From the NCBI GenBank assembly GCA_027858275.1, contig JAQIDA010000280.1:1-13876 (forward strand): DNA of 13,876 nucleotides, read 5' to 3'. How positions within the stretch are numbered: position 1 is the first letter of the stretch; every line of letters starts with the position of its first letter. This document shows, in pieces, positions 6,700 to 13,861 of this stretch. This stretch comes from Candidatus Kapaibacterium sp. GTDB lineage: Bacteria; Bacteroidota; Ignavibacteria; Kapaibacteriales; UBA2268. The notes beneath the pieces are model-generated. The model saw nothing but the letters and a program-made list of their open reading frames with translations, had not been told where the DNA came from and did no database searches. A program made the translations under genes and the position numbers.

Positions 6700-8013
6700 T
6701 TAATTTAGTTTCAATTCGCTCGGCATCATCGATACAGTGATAATCTTTATAAACTCTTCCCATCTTTTATCCGGACGATCCGCTGTACCGCCTTTTGATT
6801 CCACATAATCTTTGACCATATCCTCTCCGAGATTATAAGTAATCAAATAAGCTCTGTATATTTCATAAAAATCAACATTGCTTTCGGCGTGTTCTTTTGT
6901 CCGAAGTCGGTACTTCATCACTTTTTTTACAGCTTCGACGCGGTCGATTTTCCCGTCGAGATAATCGCGTGCTATGTCATTGCCGACATAGTTCAAGTCC
7001 TTAGTCATGCCGATTATCTTATAATATTCCTCGACTTTTTCAGGATCAAGTCCGGCGAGCGGGAACAGAACTTCCTTCTCAAATTTCATTCTTTCATCAT
7101 TCGGGAAAGCTACGCTGATACCAAAATTTGCAGTGCCTTCCGACAGAATTGATTTGGGACTGAACAGAGGATAGACTGAATGCTCAACCCAATTGCTGTC
7201 TCGATAGTATTTCATATCGAGCAAAGTATGATACACATGATGTCCGGGATAGCCTTCATGACAAGCCAGGTCAACAGCTCGATCTATATATATCGGCATA
7301 TCAGTATTTACCTGAATCAGGCTGAAACCGTTTCCCTTGTACCAATTGTACGCACCCCAAGAAACATCTTTAACATATTCCACTTTGAAACTCTCGTTTT
7401 CAGGCAATTTGATATGCAGCTTAGTTCTTCTGCGCCCTTCAGCAACAGCAGATTTGAAGACATCATCAAGCTTTTCGGTTGGGATAATGAATTGATTGCG
7501 ATATTCCACAAATCTCTTATCTAAATCACCTTCGCCCGGCAAAACATCTTCCAGCTCAGCGATTATTGTATCATAATGTTCATAAGAATTGCTTGGCGCG
7601 ACCGCGTCATAAATCAAGAGCGATTCTTCATCAAAAGTCATATTCCGACCGTCTATAAATTGAGCTCGAAACTTCAAAGACAAACACATTCTTATCAAAT
7701 GATTATGACGAGCAACAATCTCGGGATTTTTCTCACTGTTATAATTTTCAAGTAATGTAGCAGACAGAACATCTGCCTGCTCAATTATTTCAGGAAGCGA
7801 TAGATCTGTCTTTTCTGCGGATTCCTTCAACTCCTCGGGACCATAATAAGCATCCACATAATTTTTATCATACTTGCCGGTGCTGAGGACAAGAAAAACA
7901 AACCTTTCGGCCGATGAGTCCAAATCAAATTTATCGACTTGAGCTGTGTTATCAGAGCAGGAATTAATTAGCAGCAACAGAGAAAAGAGAGTCAGTAAGT
8001 AGTATTTTTTCAT
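6700..8013 (-). CDS. DUF885-like zinc-metallopeptidase lipoprotein
   Basis: Residue numbers refer to the ATG at 8013 (437 residues). An in-frame ATG at 8034 would add 7 residues but lies only about 7 bases from the predicted transcript start, so 8013 is preferred. The N-terminus MKKYYLLTLFSLLLLINSC is a lipoprotein signal peptide with lipobox INSC and lipidated Cys19. The motif ACHEGYPGHHVYH (250-262) and the downstream ILSEGTANFG (288-297) match the HExxPGHH ... EGxA pattern of the DUF885 family, regarded as zinc-dependent peptidases; likely metal or catalytic residues are His252, Glu253, His258 and Glu292. The protein is shorter than many DUF885 members (about 550-600 residues). The substrate is unknown; a role in envelope peptide turnover is inference. 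It has its own promoter at 8048-8079. Confidence 0.82.
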   Translation of the reverse strand: MKKYYLLTLFSLLLLINSCSDNTAQVDKFDLDSSAERFVFLVLSTGKYDKNYVDAYYGPEELKESAEKTDLSLPEIIEQADVLSATLLENYNSEKNPEIVARHNHLIRMCLSLKFRAQFIDGRNMTFDEESLLIYDAVAPSNSYEHYDTIIAELEDVLPGEGDLDKRFVEYRNQFIIPTEKLDDVFKSAVAEGRRRTKLHIKLPENESFKVEYVKDVSWGAYNWYKGNGFSLIQVNTDMPIYIDRAVDLACHEGYPGHHVYHTLLDMKYYRDSNWVEHSVYPLFSPKSILSEGTANFGISVAFPNDERMKFEKEVLFPLAGLDPEKVEEYYKIIGMTKDLNYVGNDIARDYLDGKIDRVEAVKKVMKYRLRTKEHAESNVDFYEIYRAYLITYNLGEDMVKDYVESKGGTADRPDKRWEEFIKIITVSMMPSELKLN

Positions 8014-8047
8014 GTTTGCAATCGTTTTTATCATTATACATAACCGA

Positions 8048-8079
8048 CAAATGTATAAATAATTTACTTCTTCTACAAA
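8048..8079 (-). promoter_or_regulatory. Bacteroidota-type promoter of the metallopeptidase gene
   Basis: On the minus strand, TTTG (8079-8076) and TACATTTG (8055-8048) are separated by exactly 20 bases, matching -33 and -7 elements. The predicted start near 8041 makes the ATG at 8013 the sensible initiation codon. The promoter sits in the 54-base gap after the permease gene, so the peptidase need not depend on upstream transcription. Confidence 0.6.
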
Positions 8080-8088
8080 TAAGAAAAT

Positions 8089-8841
8089 TTACCCAAACAC
8101 ACCAAACAATTTCAATGAAATAACAAATATCCCGGCTATCAATGCAACTTTTACAATTTTTTCACCCTTACGAACCGCAAGCTTAGCCGCCTGCCATCCG
8201 CCTAAAGCGTTTCCTGCAGCCATAGCCAAACCCAGACCGTAATTGACATTCCCCGTAATAGTGAAGACGAGGAGAGCCGGTGCTGTATAAATCAGAATAA
8301 TGAAAACTTTGTGCATATTCACATGAACAAGATTTATATGTATCAGATAATGCAAAGCTGCCATCAGCAGAAAGCCGACTCCAACCTGAATGAAACCACC
8401 ATAAAAACCGATACCGACCATAGCAAGATAGACAGATGGTTTTAGTTTGTCAGGATTCTCAACAGTCTCAGAGATTTTCTTCTTAGGAATCAACATACTC
8501 ACCGCAACAGCGATCATTATTACTCCGAGAATAATCTTAAAAGTCTCATCGTCAATCTTCGCGGCGATAATCGCCCCTGCAATTGCGCCGGGCAATGTGC
8601 AAAGCGCCATTTTCAAACTTAACTTAAACTTTGAATGTTTCTCTTTTTTGAACGCCGTAACAGCCGCTATATTCTGAATTAGAATCGCTACGCGATTTGT
8701 GCCGTTAGCAGTAGCTGTGTCCAGTCCGAGGAAGATCAAAGCCGGCAGAGTAAGAGTAGAGCCGCCTCCCGCCATAACGTTGATAAATCCGGCAAGCAAA
8801 CCGACTAGGAAGAGAATTATTATATGTTCAATAGGAGGCAT
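8089..8841 (-). CDS. TSUP (TauE/SafE/YfcA) family membrane permease
   Basis: A 250-residue integral inner-membrane protein of the TSUP (TauE/SafE) family, whose members move sulfite, sulfoacetate, thiosulfate or other small anions. The N-terminal half carries the family motif GFINVMAGGGSTLTLPALIF (18-37), followed by GLDTATANGTNRVAI (39-53). The second half repeats the theme with GFYGGFIQVGVGFLLMAAL (145-163) and GNALGGWQAAK (210-220). About seven or eight hydrophobic helices are visible, with a basic loop near 118-134. Size is normal for the family. The substrate cannot be read from sequence, and no sulfur genes lie nearby. It starts 98 bases after the ettA stop on the same strand and lacks a visible promoter, so it may be co-transcribed with ettA. 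Confidence 0.9.
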   Translation of the reverse strand: MPPIEHIIILFLVGLLAGFINVMAGGGSTLTLPALIFLGLDTATANGTNRVAILIQNIAAVTAFKKEKHSKFKLSLKMALCTLPGAIAGAIIAAKIDDETFKIILGVIMIAVAVSMLIPKKKISETVENPDKLKPSVYLAMVGIGFYGGFIQVGVGFLLMAALHYLIHINLVHVNMHKVFIILIYTAPALLVFTITGNVNYGLGLAMAAGNALGGWQAAKLAVRKGEKIVKVALIAGIFVISLKLFGVFG

Positions 8842-8881
8842 AGCTGTTGTTATGAGTTAAATAAACAGTGTAGATATTCCG

Positions 8882-8916
8882 GCAACAGATTATATGTCTG
8901 TTTGGTATACTGTTGC
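8882..8916. repeat. Nested alternative inverted repeats between ettA and the permease gene
   Basis: GCAACAG (8882-8888) can pair with CTGTTGC (8910-8916). The overlapping AACAGA (8884-8889) can instead pair with TCTGTT (8897-8902). The two foldings exclude each other. No T-run follows on the minus strand. It could be a weak processing or regulatory structure upstream of the permease; chance is possible. Confidence 0.3.
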
Positions 8917-8939
8917 GAGAATCAGTGCAATCGAATCTA

Positions 8940-10619
8940 TTAATCCGCGATCAATTTTTTGTAATGAATTCTCTTCGGTGTCGAATCGCCCAGCCTCATT
9001 TTCTTGTTTTCTTCATATTCTGAGTATGTACCTTCGAACCAGTATACTTGAGATTCGCCTTCGAATGCCAAAATATGTGTGGCTACACGATCTAAGAACC
9101 AGCGATCATGAGTGATAACCACGGCACAACCCGCAAAGTTCTCCAAACCTTCTTCCAAAGCGCGAAGAGTATTGACATCAATATCGTTTGTAGGTTCATC
9201 GAGCAGGAGTACATTAGCTTCTTCTTTGAGAGTCATAGCCAAATGCAGACGATTCTTTTCACCGCCGGACAGCATTGAGCATTTCTTCTGCTGATCGCTG
9301 CCGCTGAAATTGAATCGAGCAACATAAGCGCGAGAATTAACCGATTGGCCTCCGAGTTGCAGTAAATCATTGCCGCCGGAAATCACTTCCCAAACAGTTT
9401 TGTCAGGATCAATATCAGCATGAGCCTGATCGACATAGCCGATCTGAACTGTCTTGCCTACATTGAAAGTTCCGGAGTCCACAGTTTCCGTTTCCATAAT
9501 CATACGGAACAGAGTCGTTTTACCGGCACCGTTTGCGCCGATTATTCCGACAATTCCGCCGGGAGGGAGCTTGAAGTTTAAATCATCGAACAAAAGCTTA
9601 TCGCCGAATGCTTTCTTAACTTTTTCAGAATCAATAACTATATCACCCAGACGAGGACCGTCCGGAATATATATTTCAAGTTTTTCCTCTTTCTTAACAG
9701 AATCGGCAGCCAGCAATTTATCGTAAGCCCCCAAGCGTGCTTTGTTTTTCTGATGCTTGGCTTTAGGAGTCATTTTCACCCATTCAAGTTCGCGCTTCAA
9801 AGTTTTCAGACGTTTGCCTTCAGTTTTGCCTTCTTGCTCCATACGTTTTGATTTCTGCTCCAACCACGATGAATAATTCCCTTTCCAAGGAATGCCTTCA
9901 CCGCGATCCAATTCAAGGATCCAACCCGCCACGTTGTCGAGGAAATACCTGTCGTGAGTGATGGCGATAACAGTTCCCGGATACTGTCTCAAATGCTGTT
10001 CCAACCACTGAACCGATTCAGCATCCAAATGGTTGGTAGGTTCATCAAGAAGTAAAATATCAGGTTGTTTGAGCAACAATCTGCAAAGAGCGACGCGGCG
10101 AAGTTCGCCACCGGATAAATTCTTAATCGGAGCGTCGCCGGGAGGGCAGCGCAAAGCGTCCATAGCACGTTCTAATTTATTATCGAGATTCCAAGCGTCC
10201 GCTTTGTCGAGTTGATCTGTCAGAACGCCTTGGCGTTCGATAACCTTATTCATTTCTTCATCTGACATTTCCTCGGCGAACTTTGCGCTGATATCTTCAT
10301 ATTCCTGCAATAAATCCACAGTTTCCTGCACACCTTGCTGAACGATATCTATGACAGTCATAGTTTCATCGAGGATCGGTTCTTGAGGCAGATGCCCTAC
10401 AGAATATCCCGGAGAAAAAACGACTTTGCCGATATATTGATCGTCGAGTCCGGCGATAATATTCAGTACAGTTGATTTACCCGATCCGTTAAGTCCGATG
10501 ATTCCAATTTTTGCACCGTAGAAGAAAGACAAATAGATATCTTTGAGCACCTGTTTCGAAGGCGGATATATCTTACTGACATTGACCATCGAAAAAATAA
10601 TTTTTTTATCGTCTGCCAC
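8940..10619 (-). CDS. ettA: Energy-dependent translational throttle protein EttA (ABC-F)
   Basis: EttA is a soluble ABC-F ATPase that binds the ribosomal E site and gates entry of the initiation complex into elongation according to ATP/ADP level. At 559 residues it is close to E. coli EttA (555). It has two ABC domains: Walker A GLNGSGKST (42-50), signature LSGGE (168-172), Walker B LLLDEPTNHLD with Glu193; then GANGAGKTT (361-369), LSGGE (450-454) and LLLDEPTNDID with Glu475. AITHDRYFLDNVAGWILELD (219-238) and GEGIPWKGNYSSWLEQK (240-256) are nearly identical to EttA rather than Uup, YheS or YbiT. The charged linker (about 257-315) binds tRNA. The C-terminus KRIHYKKLIAD also fits. The start is GTG with AGAGG 6 bases upstream. 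It has its own promoter at 10669-10699. Confidence 0.97.
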   Translation of the reverse strand: MADDKKIIFSMVNVSKIYPPSKQVLKDIYLSFFYGAKIGIIGLNGSGKSTVLNIIAGLDDQYIGKVVFSPGYSVGHLPQEPILDETMTVIDIVQQGVQETVDLLQEYEDISAKFAEEMSDEEMNKVIERQGVLTDQLDKADAWNLDNKLERAMDALRCPPGDAPIKNLSGGELRRVALCRLLLKQPDILLLDEPTNHLDAESVQWLEQHLRQYPGTVIAITHDRYFLDNVAGWILELDRGEGIPWKGNYSSWLEQKSKRMEQEGKTEGKRLKTLKRELEWVKMTPKAKHQKNKARLGAYDKLLAADSVKKEEKLEIYIPDGPRLGDIVIDSEKVKKAFGDKLLFDDLNFKLPPGGIVGIIGANGAGKTTLFRMIMETETVDSGTFNVGKTVQIGYVDQAHADIDPDKTVWEVISGGNDLLQLGGQSVNSRAYVARFNFSGSDQQKKCSMLSGGEKNRLHLAMTLKEEANVLLLDEPTNDIDVNTLRALEEGLENFAGCAVVITHDRWFLDRVATHILAFEGESQVYWFEGTYSEYEENKKMRLGDSTPKRIHYKKLIAD

Positions 10620-10668
10620 AAGTAACCTCTATTTAATATTTATTAATTTTTTCAGAATTAGTCGAATA

Positions 10669-10699
10669 CAAAAATATCACTTTTTTGAACTTGTTCAAA
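10669..10699 (-). promoter_or_regulatory. Bacteroidota-type promoter of ettA
   Basis: On the minus strand, TTTG (10699-10696) and TATTTTTG (10676-10669) are separated by 19 bases. The transcript would start near 10662, giving a leader of about 43 bases before the GTG at 10619. The -33 element forms part of a palindrome, TTTGAAC-tt-GTTCAAA (10684-10699). Confidence 0.62.
10684..10699. promoter_or_regulatory. Palindrome overlapping the ettA -33 element (candidate operator)
   Basis: TTTGAAC and GTTCAAA are perfect inverted arms around a 2-base centre. The right arm includes the -33 TTTG of the ettA promoter. A repressor or activator bound here would affect initiation directly. It may also be a coincidence in AT-rich DNA. 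Confidence 0.35.
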
Positions 10700-10747
10700 G
10701 TATTTAGATAAAAGATATTCGAGAATCGGATATGTAGATCAGATGAA

Positions 10748-10787
10748 TAACTACGGTGATTGGCATAAACCCAATACACTGTAGTTA
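10748..10787 (-). terminator. Long hairpin downstream of rtcB (probable terminator)
   Basis: TAACTACGGTGATTGG (10748-10763) pairs with CCAATACACTGTAGTTA (10771-10787): 16 pairs including one G-T, one bulged A and a 7-base loop. It lies about 40 bases past the rtcB stop and before the ettA promoter, the right place for an rtcB terminator. Only a weak T-rich tract (TTATTCATCT) follows on the minus strand, so it may be a terminator or an RNA 3'-end stabiliser. Confidence 0.55.
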
Positions 10788-10828
10788 ACAGTATTGCAAA
10801 GAAAAAATAATTTCCTGTTTTGCTTGTG

Positions 10829-11998
10829 TTATCCTTTGATGACAGCCAAAGGAGTGAGCTCAGTTACAACAGAGACCAAATCTCTCTGGAGGTCCATCAC
10901 TTCTTCTATGTTCTTATATGCTTCGGGAGCTTCATCAAGATCTTTTTTTGTTTTTATCGAATGAATGATGCCTTGTTTATCCAGCCCGGCAATTACAGAA
11001 TCCAAATCTAAATTTCTTTGGGCCTGTTTGCGTCCCATAATTCGCCCTGCTCCGTGAGAACAAGAATTGAAACTTTCTTTGTTGCCTTTGCCTTCAACAA
11101 TATAACTTTTTGCACCCTGCGATCCGGGGATAATGCCGATCAGACCATCAGTTGCTTTAGTCGCTCCTTTGCGGTGAACCATTACATTTCTGCCGTAATG
11201 TTTTTCAAGTGCTGCAAAATTATGAGCGATATTGATCATATCTCCGAATTCAATATTTTCAAATTCTTCTGCAAAAACGTTCTGCAAATGCTTCATAATC
11301 AGAGTGCGATTAGCCAGTGCGAATTCTACACAATAATTCATTTCAGCCATATAATTTTGACCGTCGAGAGTGTCAAGAGGCAAGAAAGAGAGCTGCTTTT
11401 TCTTTGCCACGGTGCTTTCCCATTCATCTCTTTTGGCTTCGGCAAGGTCATTGTAATATTCAGCTACTTTCAATCCGAGATTCCTGCTGCCCGAATGAAT
11501 CATCAACCAAATAAAACCGGACGAAGACTTCTGAACTTCGATAAAATGATTTCCGCCGCCGAGAGTTCCGATTTGAGTAAGAGCGTTCTGATATTCTTGA
11601 GATACAATTTGCAGTTTGCTGATATCTGCTTGCGGCATCAATGATTCGTCTTGTGGTACTTCATGATGAGAGAATCCAAGCGGAACCCGCTTGCGAATTT
11701 TATCAAGAATTCTTTTAAGTTTCTCTGTGTCAACATCGTCTGCTTTTACGGATGTTTGAATTGCGCACATACCGCATCCGATATCAACCCCGACAGCATT
11801 AGGTACTACTACTTCGGTTGTCGCCATCACACCGCCGATAGGCATTCCGTAGCCCTGATGAGCATCCGGCATAATTGCTATATGTTTGAATGCGAAGGGA
11901 TAGTTTGCAAGATTATAGACCTGTTCCATAGCTGAGTTTTCAATGTCGTCAGCCCAAATATTTATAGGGATTCGTTCGTTTTGCAATTTTTCTAACAT
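10829..11998 (-). CDS. rtcB: RNA-splicing ligase RtcB
   Basis: RtcB is a Mn2+/GTP-dependent ligase that joins RNA 2',3'-cyclic phosphate (via 3'-phosphate) ends to 5'-OH ends. It acts in RNA repair and, in archaea and animals, tRNA splicing. At 389 residues it is a compact bacterial form (E. coli about 408). The active site is complete: Asp72 and Cys75 in VDIGCGM (71-77), His151 in GGGNHFIE (147-154), His168 in MIHSGSR (166-172), His259 in IAHNFA (257-262), and the guanylylated His315 in SCSHGAGR (312-319). The His spacings (17 and 56 between the first and last pairs) equal those of the E. coli protein. No archease, rtcA or rtcR gene lies beside it. It is divergent from pdxJ. No consensus TAnnTTTG promoter is seen upstream. 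Confidence 0.97.
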   Translation of the reverse strand: MLEKLQNERIPINIWADDIENSAMEQVYNLANYPFAFKHIAIMPDAHQGYGMPIGGVMATTEVVVPNAVGVDIGCGMCAIQTSVKADDVDTEKLKRILDKIRKRVPLGFSHHEVPQDESLMPQADISKLQIVSQEYQNALTQIGTLGGGNHFIEVQKSSSGFIWLMIHSGSRNLGLKVAEYYNDLAEAKRDEWESTVAKKKQLSFLPLDTLDGQNYMAEMNYCVEFALANRTLIMKHLQNVFAEEFENIEFGDMINIAHNFAALEKHYGRNVMVHRKGATKATDGLIGIIPGSQGAKSYIVEGKGNKESFNSCSHGAGRIMGRKQAQRNLDLDSVIAGLDKQGIIHSIKTKKDLDEAPEAYKNIEEVMDLQRDLVSVVTELTPLAVIKG

Positions 11999-12025
11999 TT
12001 GTGCCGTTCCTGATTTTTACTAACT

Positions 12026-12054
12026 GTCATTCGTGAGTTTTGCCGACGAATGAC
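12026..12054. promoter_or_regulatory. 9-bp inverted repeat in the rtcB/pdxJ divergent region
   Basis: GTCATTCGT (12026-12034) and ACGAATGAC (12046-12054) are perfect inverted arms with an 11-base spacer; the arm centres are 20 bases apart, two helical turns. It begins 28 bases upstream of the rtcB ATG. It is either a dimeric-regulator operator for rtcB or a hairpin in its leader. It is too far (about 70 bases) from the pdxJ -33 element to judge an effect there. Confidence 0.45.
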
Positions 12055-12122
12055 CGGGGATAATAATATAAATCATGCATACTGTTAATGAATATCTTAT
12101 ACAAAAATTTATAAATGAAATT

Positions 12123-12155
12123 TTGAATAATAAACCGAATTTATTACTATTTTTG
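12123..12155 (+). promoter_or_regulatory. Bacteroidota-type promoter of pdxJ
   Basis: TTG at 12123-12125 (within TTTTG) and TATTTTTG at 12148-12155 are spaced 22 bases apart, slightly wide for this promoter class. Transcription near 12162 would leave about 30 bases before the ATG at 12193. Confidence 0.5.
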
Positions 12156-12192
12156 TATATGTTGATTGAATAAGTATTATGGAGATTTTTCA

Positions 12193-12936
12193 ATGATAAC
12201 TTTAAATATAAATGTCGACCATGTAGCCACTTTGAGAAATGCGCGAGGTGGTTTTGAACCTGATCCCGTAACAGCGGCAGTCAATGCCGAATTGGCAGGA
12301 GCAACCGGCATAGTTGCCCATTTGCGTGAGGACAGACGCCACATGAAAGACCGTGACATCAGAATCCTCCGCGAAGTGATTCAAACCAAGCTCGATCTCG
12401 AAATGGCCGCTAATGAAGAAATCATCGCTATTGCTCTGGATATAGTTCCGGAGCTCGTTACAATTGTTCCGGAAAACCGCAAAGAATTGACTACTGAAGG
12501 CGGATTGAATCTTCTTGCGAATATTGATAAATATCGTAAACTCAGCGATCGAATGCACGAGAAAGATATTGAAGTCAGTTTCTTTATTGAGCCGGACGAA
12601 GCAATGATCGAAGCTGCGCTTGAATGCGACGCGGATATGGTTGAGTTCCATACCGGCATTTATGCTAACGCAAAGCATGAAGGAGATATGACTCAGGAAC
12701 TCGCGAGAATGATCGGAGCTTGTTCCTCAGCATTTGAAAACGGTTTAAAAATCGCTGCCGGACACGGGCTTAATTACAGCAATGTCCAAGCGATAAGCAT
12801 GATTCCGGAGATTGACGAACTGAGTATAGGGCATTCCGTAATGGCACGTGCCATTCACGTTGGAATCAGTCAAGCGGTAAGAGAAATGCACACATTGATT
12901 ATGAATGCGTCGATGCAGGCAAAACTCGGAAGATAG
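12193..12936 (+). CDS. pdxJ: Pyridoxine 5'-phosphate synthase PdxJ
   Basis: PdxJ condenses 1-deoxy-D-xylulose 5-phosphate with 3-amino-2-oxopropyl phosphate to form pyridoxine 5'-phosphate, the ring-closing step of DXP-dependent vitamin B6 synthesis. The 247-residue TIM-barrel protein has the family's usual length. The N-terminus LNINVDHVATLRNARGG fits. Predicted catalytic residues are His43 in HLREDRRH, Glu70 in LEMA and His191 in AAGHGLNYSN; SIGHSVMARAI (211-221) is the phosphate-binding end. A TTG 27 bases earlier would extend the frame, but it lies 4 bases from the predicted transcript start, whereas the ATG at 12193 has GGAG at 12181-12184 and begins at the family's usual N-terminus. It stands alone, without acpS, recO or pdxA alongside. 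Confidence 0.96.
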   Translation: MITLNINVDHVATLRNARGGFEPDPVTAAVNAELAGATGIVAHLREDRRHMKDRDIRILREVIQTKLDLEMAANEEIIAIALDIVPELVTIVPENRKELTTEGGLNLLANIDKYRKLSDRMHEKDIEVSFFIEPDEAMIEAALECDADMVEFHTGIYANAKHEGDMTQELARMIGACSSAFENGLKIAAGHGLNYSNVQAISMIPEIDELSIGHSVMARAIHVGISQAVREMHTLIMNASMQAKLGR

Positions 12937-12973
12937 TCGATTTTTGTTGTTCTGCGAGTTGTTGTTATTAAAT

Positions 12974-13021
12974 AAATTCATCCGATGACATTTTGAGAAT
13001 ATTCAAAGTCATCAGATGAAT
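12974..13021. terminator. Long hairpin between convergent pdxJ and the secreted-protein gene
   Basis: AATTCATCCGATGAC (12974-12988) pairs with GTCATCAGATGAATT (13007-13021) with a single C/A mismatch, and an inner stem TTTGA/TCAAA (12991-12995/13002-13006) continues it. Its position between convergent genes suggests a shared terminator. T-richness is modest on the minus-strand side (TATTTAATAA) and absent on the plus side. Confidence 0.6.
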
Positions 13022-13032
13022 AAAACGGAAAA

Positions 13033-13692
13033 TTATTTACCGAAGAAATTTGGCATGTCTTTCGGCATCTCTTGCTTTTCAATTTTAATACCGGAAGGAA
13101 TTTTAAATTTTGAAGCTGAGACCGAACCCGTTGAAATTTTCGTTGCTTCGATTTTAATTGTCATTCCCATGATTGACATTTCCGATTTCAAAGGAATATT
13201 ATGCCATACCCAAGATTTAATCGGGGGGGTTGTAGCTTCCCAGATTTCGCATGTCTTGCCAAGCACAGTGCCTGTTCCTGTTTTTCTGCCTCCCATTTTT
13301 TCCCACATTTCTTCAGCGAGTTTTTGTCTGTCCTTCTTGCTGCCTACTGCTTTGTTTTGATATTCTTCAATATCATCCCAACTCATTTTTGTACCGGTCT
13401 TTTTATCCAGATCAATAGAATAGAAGAAGTTATTCACAAAAAGGTCCAATGTCTTGCTCTCGCTGCTGAAGCCGAAAACGGTTGTTTTTAATGTAGAATA
13501 TTCAGCTCTTTTACTTCCGTAATTGTCGAAATAGACTGTGGATGTACCTTTGGTAGTACCGGAATATTTATATTCGACAGTACCCGATTTTTCAAAATAA
13601 ACAAATCCCTGTTTTGCTTGAGAAACTAAAGTCCCGGAAAATAGAACTAATGCAAATAGAATTACAAATCCCGACCTGATAATTTTCTTCAT
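13033..13692 (-). CDS. Secreted protein of unknown function
   Basis: A 219-residue protein with a clear signal peptide: MKKIIRSGF, a hydrophobic core (about 8-23) and a probable signal-peptidase I site after SQA (about residue 26). There is no lipobox Cys. The mature part alternates short beta-like strands (VEYKYSGTTKGTSTVYFDNY, 39-58; TLDLFVNNFFYSIDLDKKTG, 81-100) with one charged helix (118-134). GTVLGKTCEIWEAT (141-154) and WVWHNIPLKSEM (161-172) recall the beta-rich, DUF4412-like or LolA-like periplasmic folds common in Bacteroidota, a resemblance I cannot confirm. There is one Cys in the mature chain. It is convergent with pdxJ and has its own promoter, so it appears to be a single-gene unit here. 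Confidence 0.8.
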   Translation of the reverse strand: MKKIIRSGFVILFALVLFSGTLVSQAKQGFVYFEKSGTVEYKYSGTTKGTSTVYFDNYGSKRAEYSTLKTTVFGFSSESKTLDLFVNNFFYSIDLDKKTGTKMSWDDIEEYQNKAVGSKKDRQKLAEEMWEKMGGRKTGTGTVLGKTCEIWEATTPPIKSWVWHNIPLKSEMSIMGMTIKIEATKISTGSVSASKFKIPSGIKIEKQEMPKDMPNFFGK

Positions 13693-13750
13693 TTTAGACT
13701 CCGTATAGCTATGTTAATAATTAATTATTCGTGAATATCTCTTAACTGAA

Positions 13751-13781
13751 CAAAGCTAATAAATTATGAGTTAATAATCAA
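13751..13781 (-). promoter_or_regulatory. Bacteroidota-type promoter of the secreted-protein gene
   Basis: On the minus strand, TTG (13781-13779) and TAGCTTTG (13758-13751) are separated by exactly 20 bases. The transcript would start near 13744, giving a leader of about 52 bases before the ATG at 13692. Confidence 0.55.
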
Positions 13782-13840
13782 TCAGAATAATTTCTGTTTC
13801 ACCGAGAATTACATGATAATTTATTTAATATAAAACCGAC

Positions 13841-13861
13841 AACTCCTATTTGAGAGGAGTT
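13841..13861. repeat. 7-bp hairpin at the window's right edge
   Basis: AACTCCT (13841-13847) pairs with AGGAGTT (13855-13861) around a 7-base loop. No T-run follows on either strand. It probably belongs to the region between the secreted-protein gene and a gene outside the window. Confidence 0.35.

Noticed and set aside
8014..8034. Upstream ATG extending the metallopeptidase by seven residues
   Set aside because: It would leave a leader of only about 7 bases and an atypical signal peptide; ATG 8013 gives a canonical lipoprotein leader.
11018..11644. 208-residue open frame on the plus strand inside rtcB
   Set aside because: It is antisense to the RtcB coding sequence, whose active-site motifs fall within the same bases.
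12166..12192. TTG start extending PdxJ by nine residues
   Set aside because: It lies almost at the predicted transcript start and adds residues not expected in the family; ATG 12193 has GGAG upstream.
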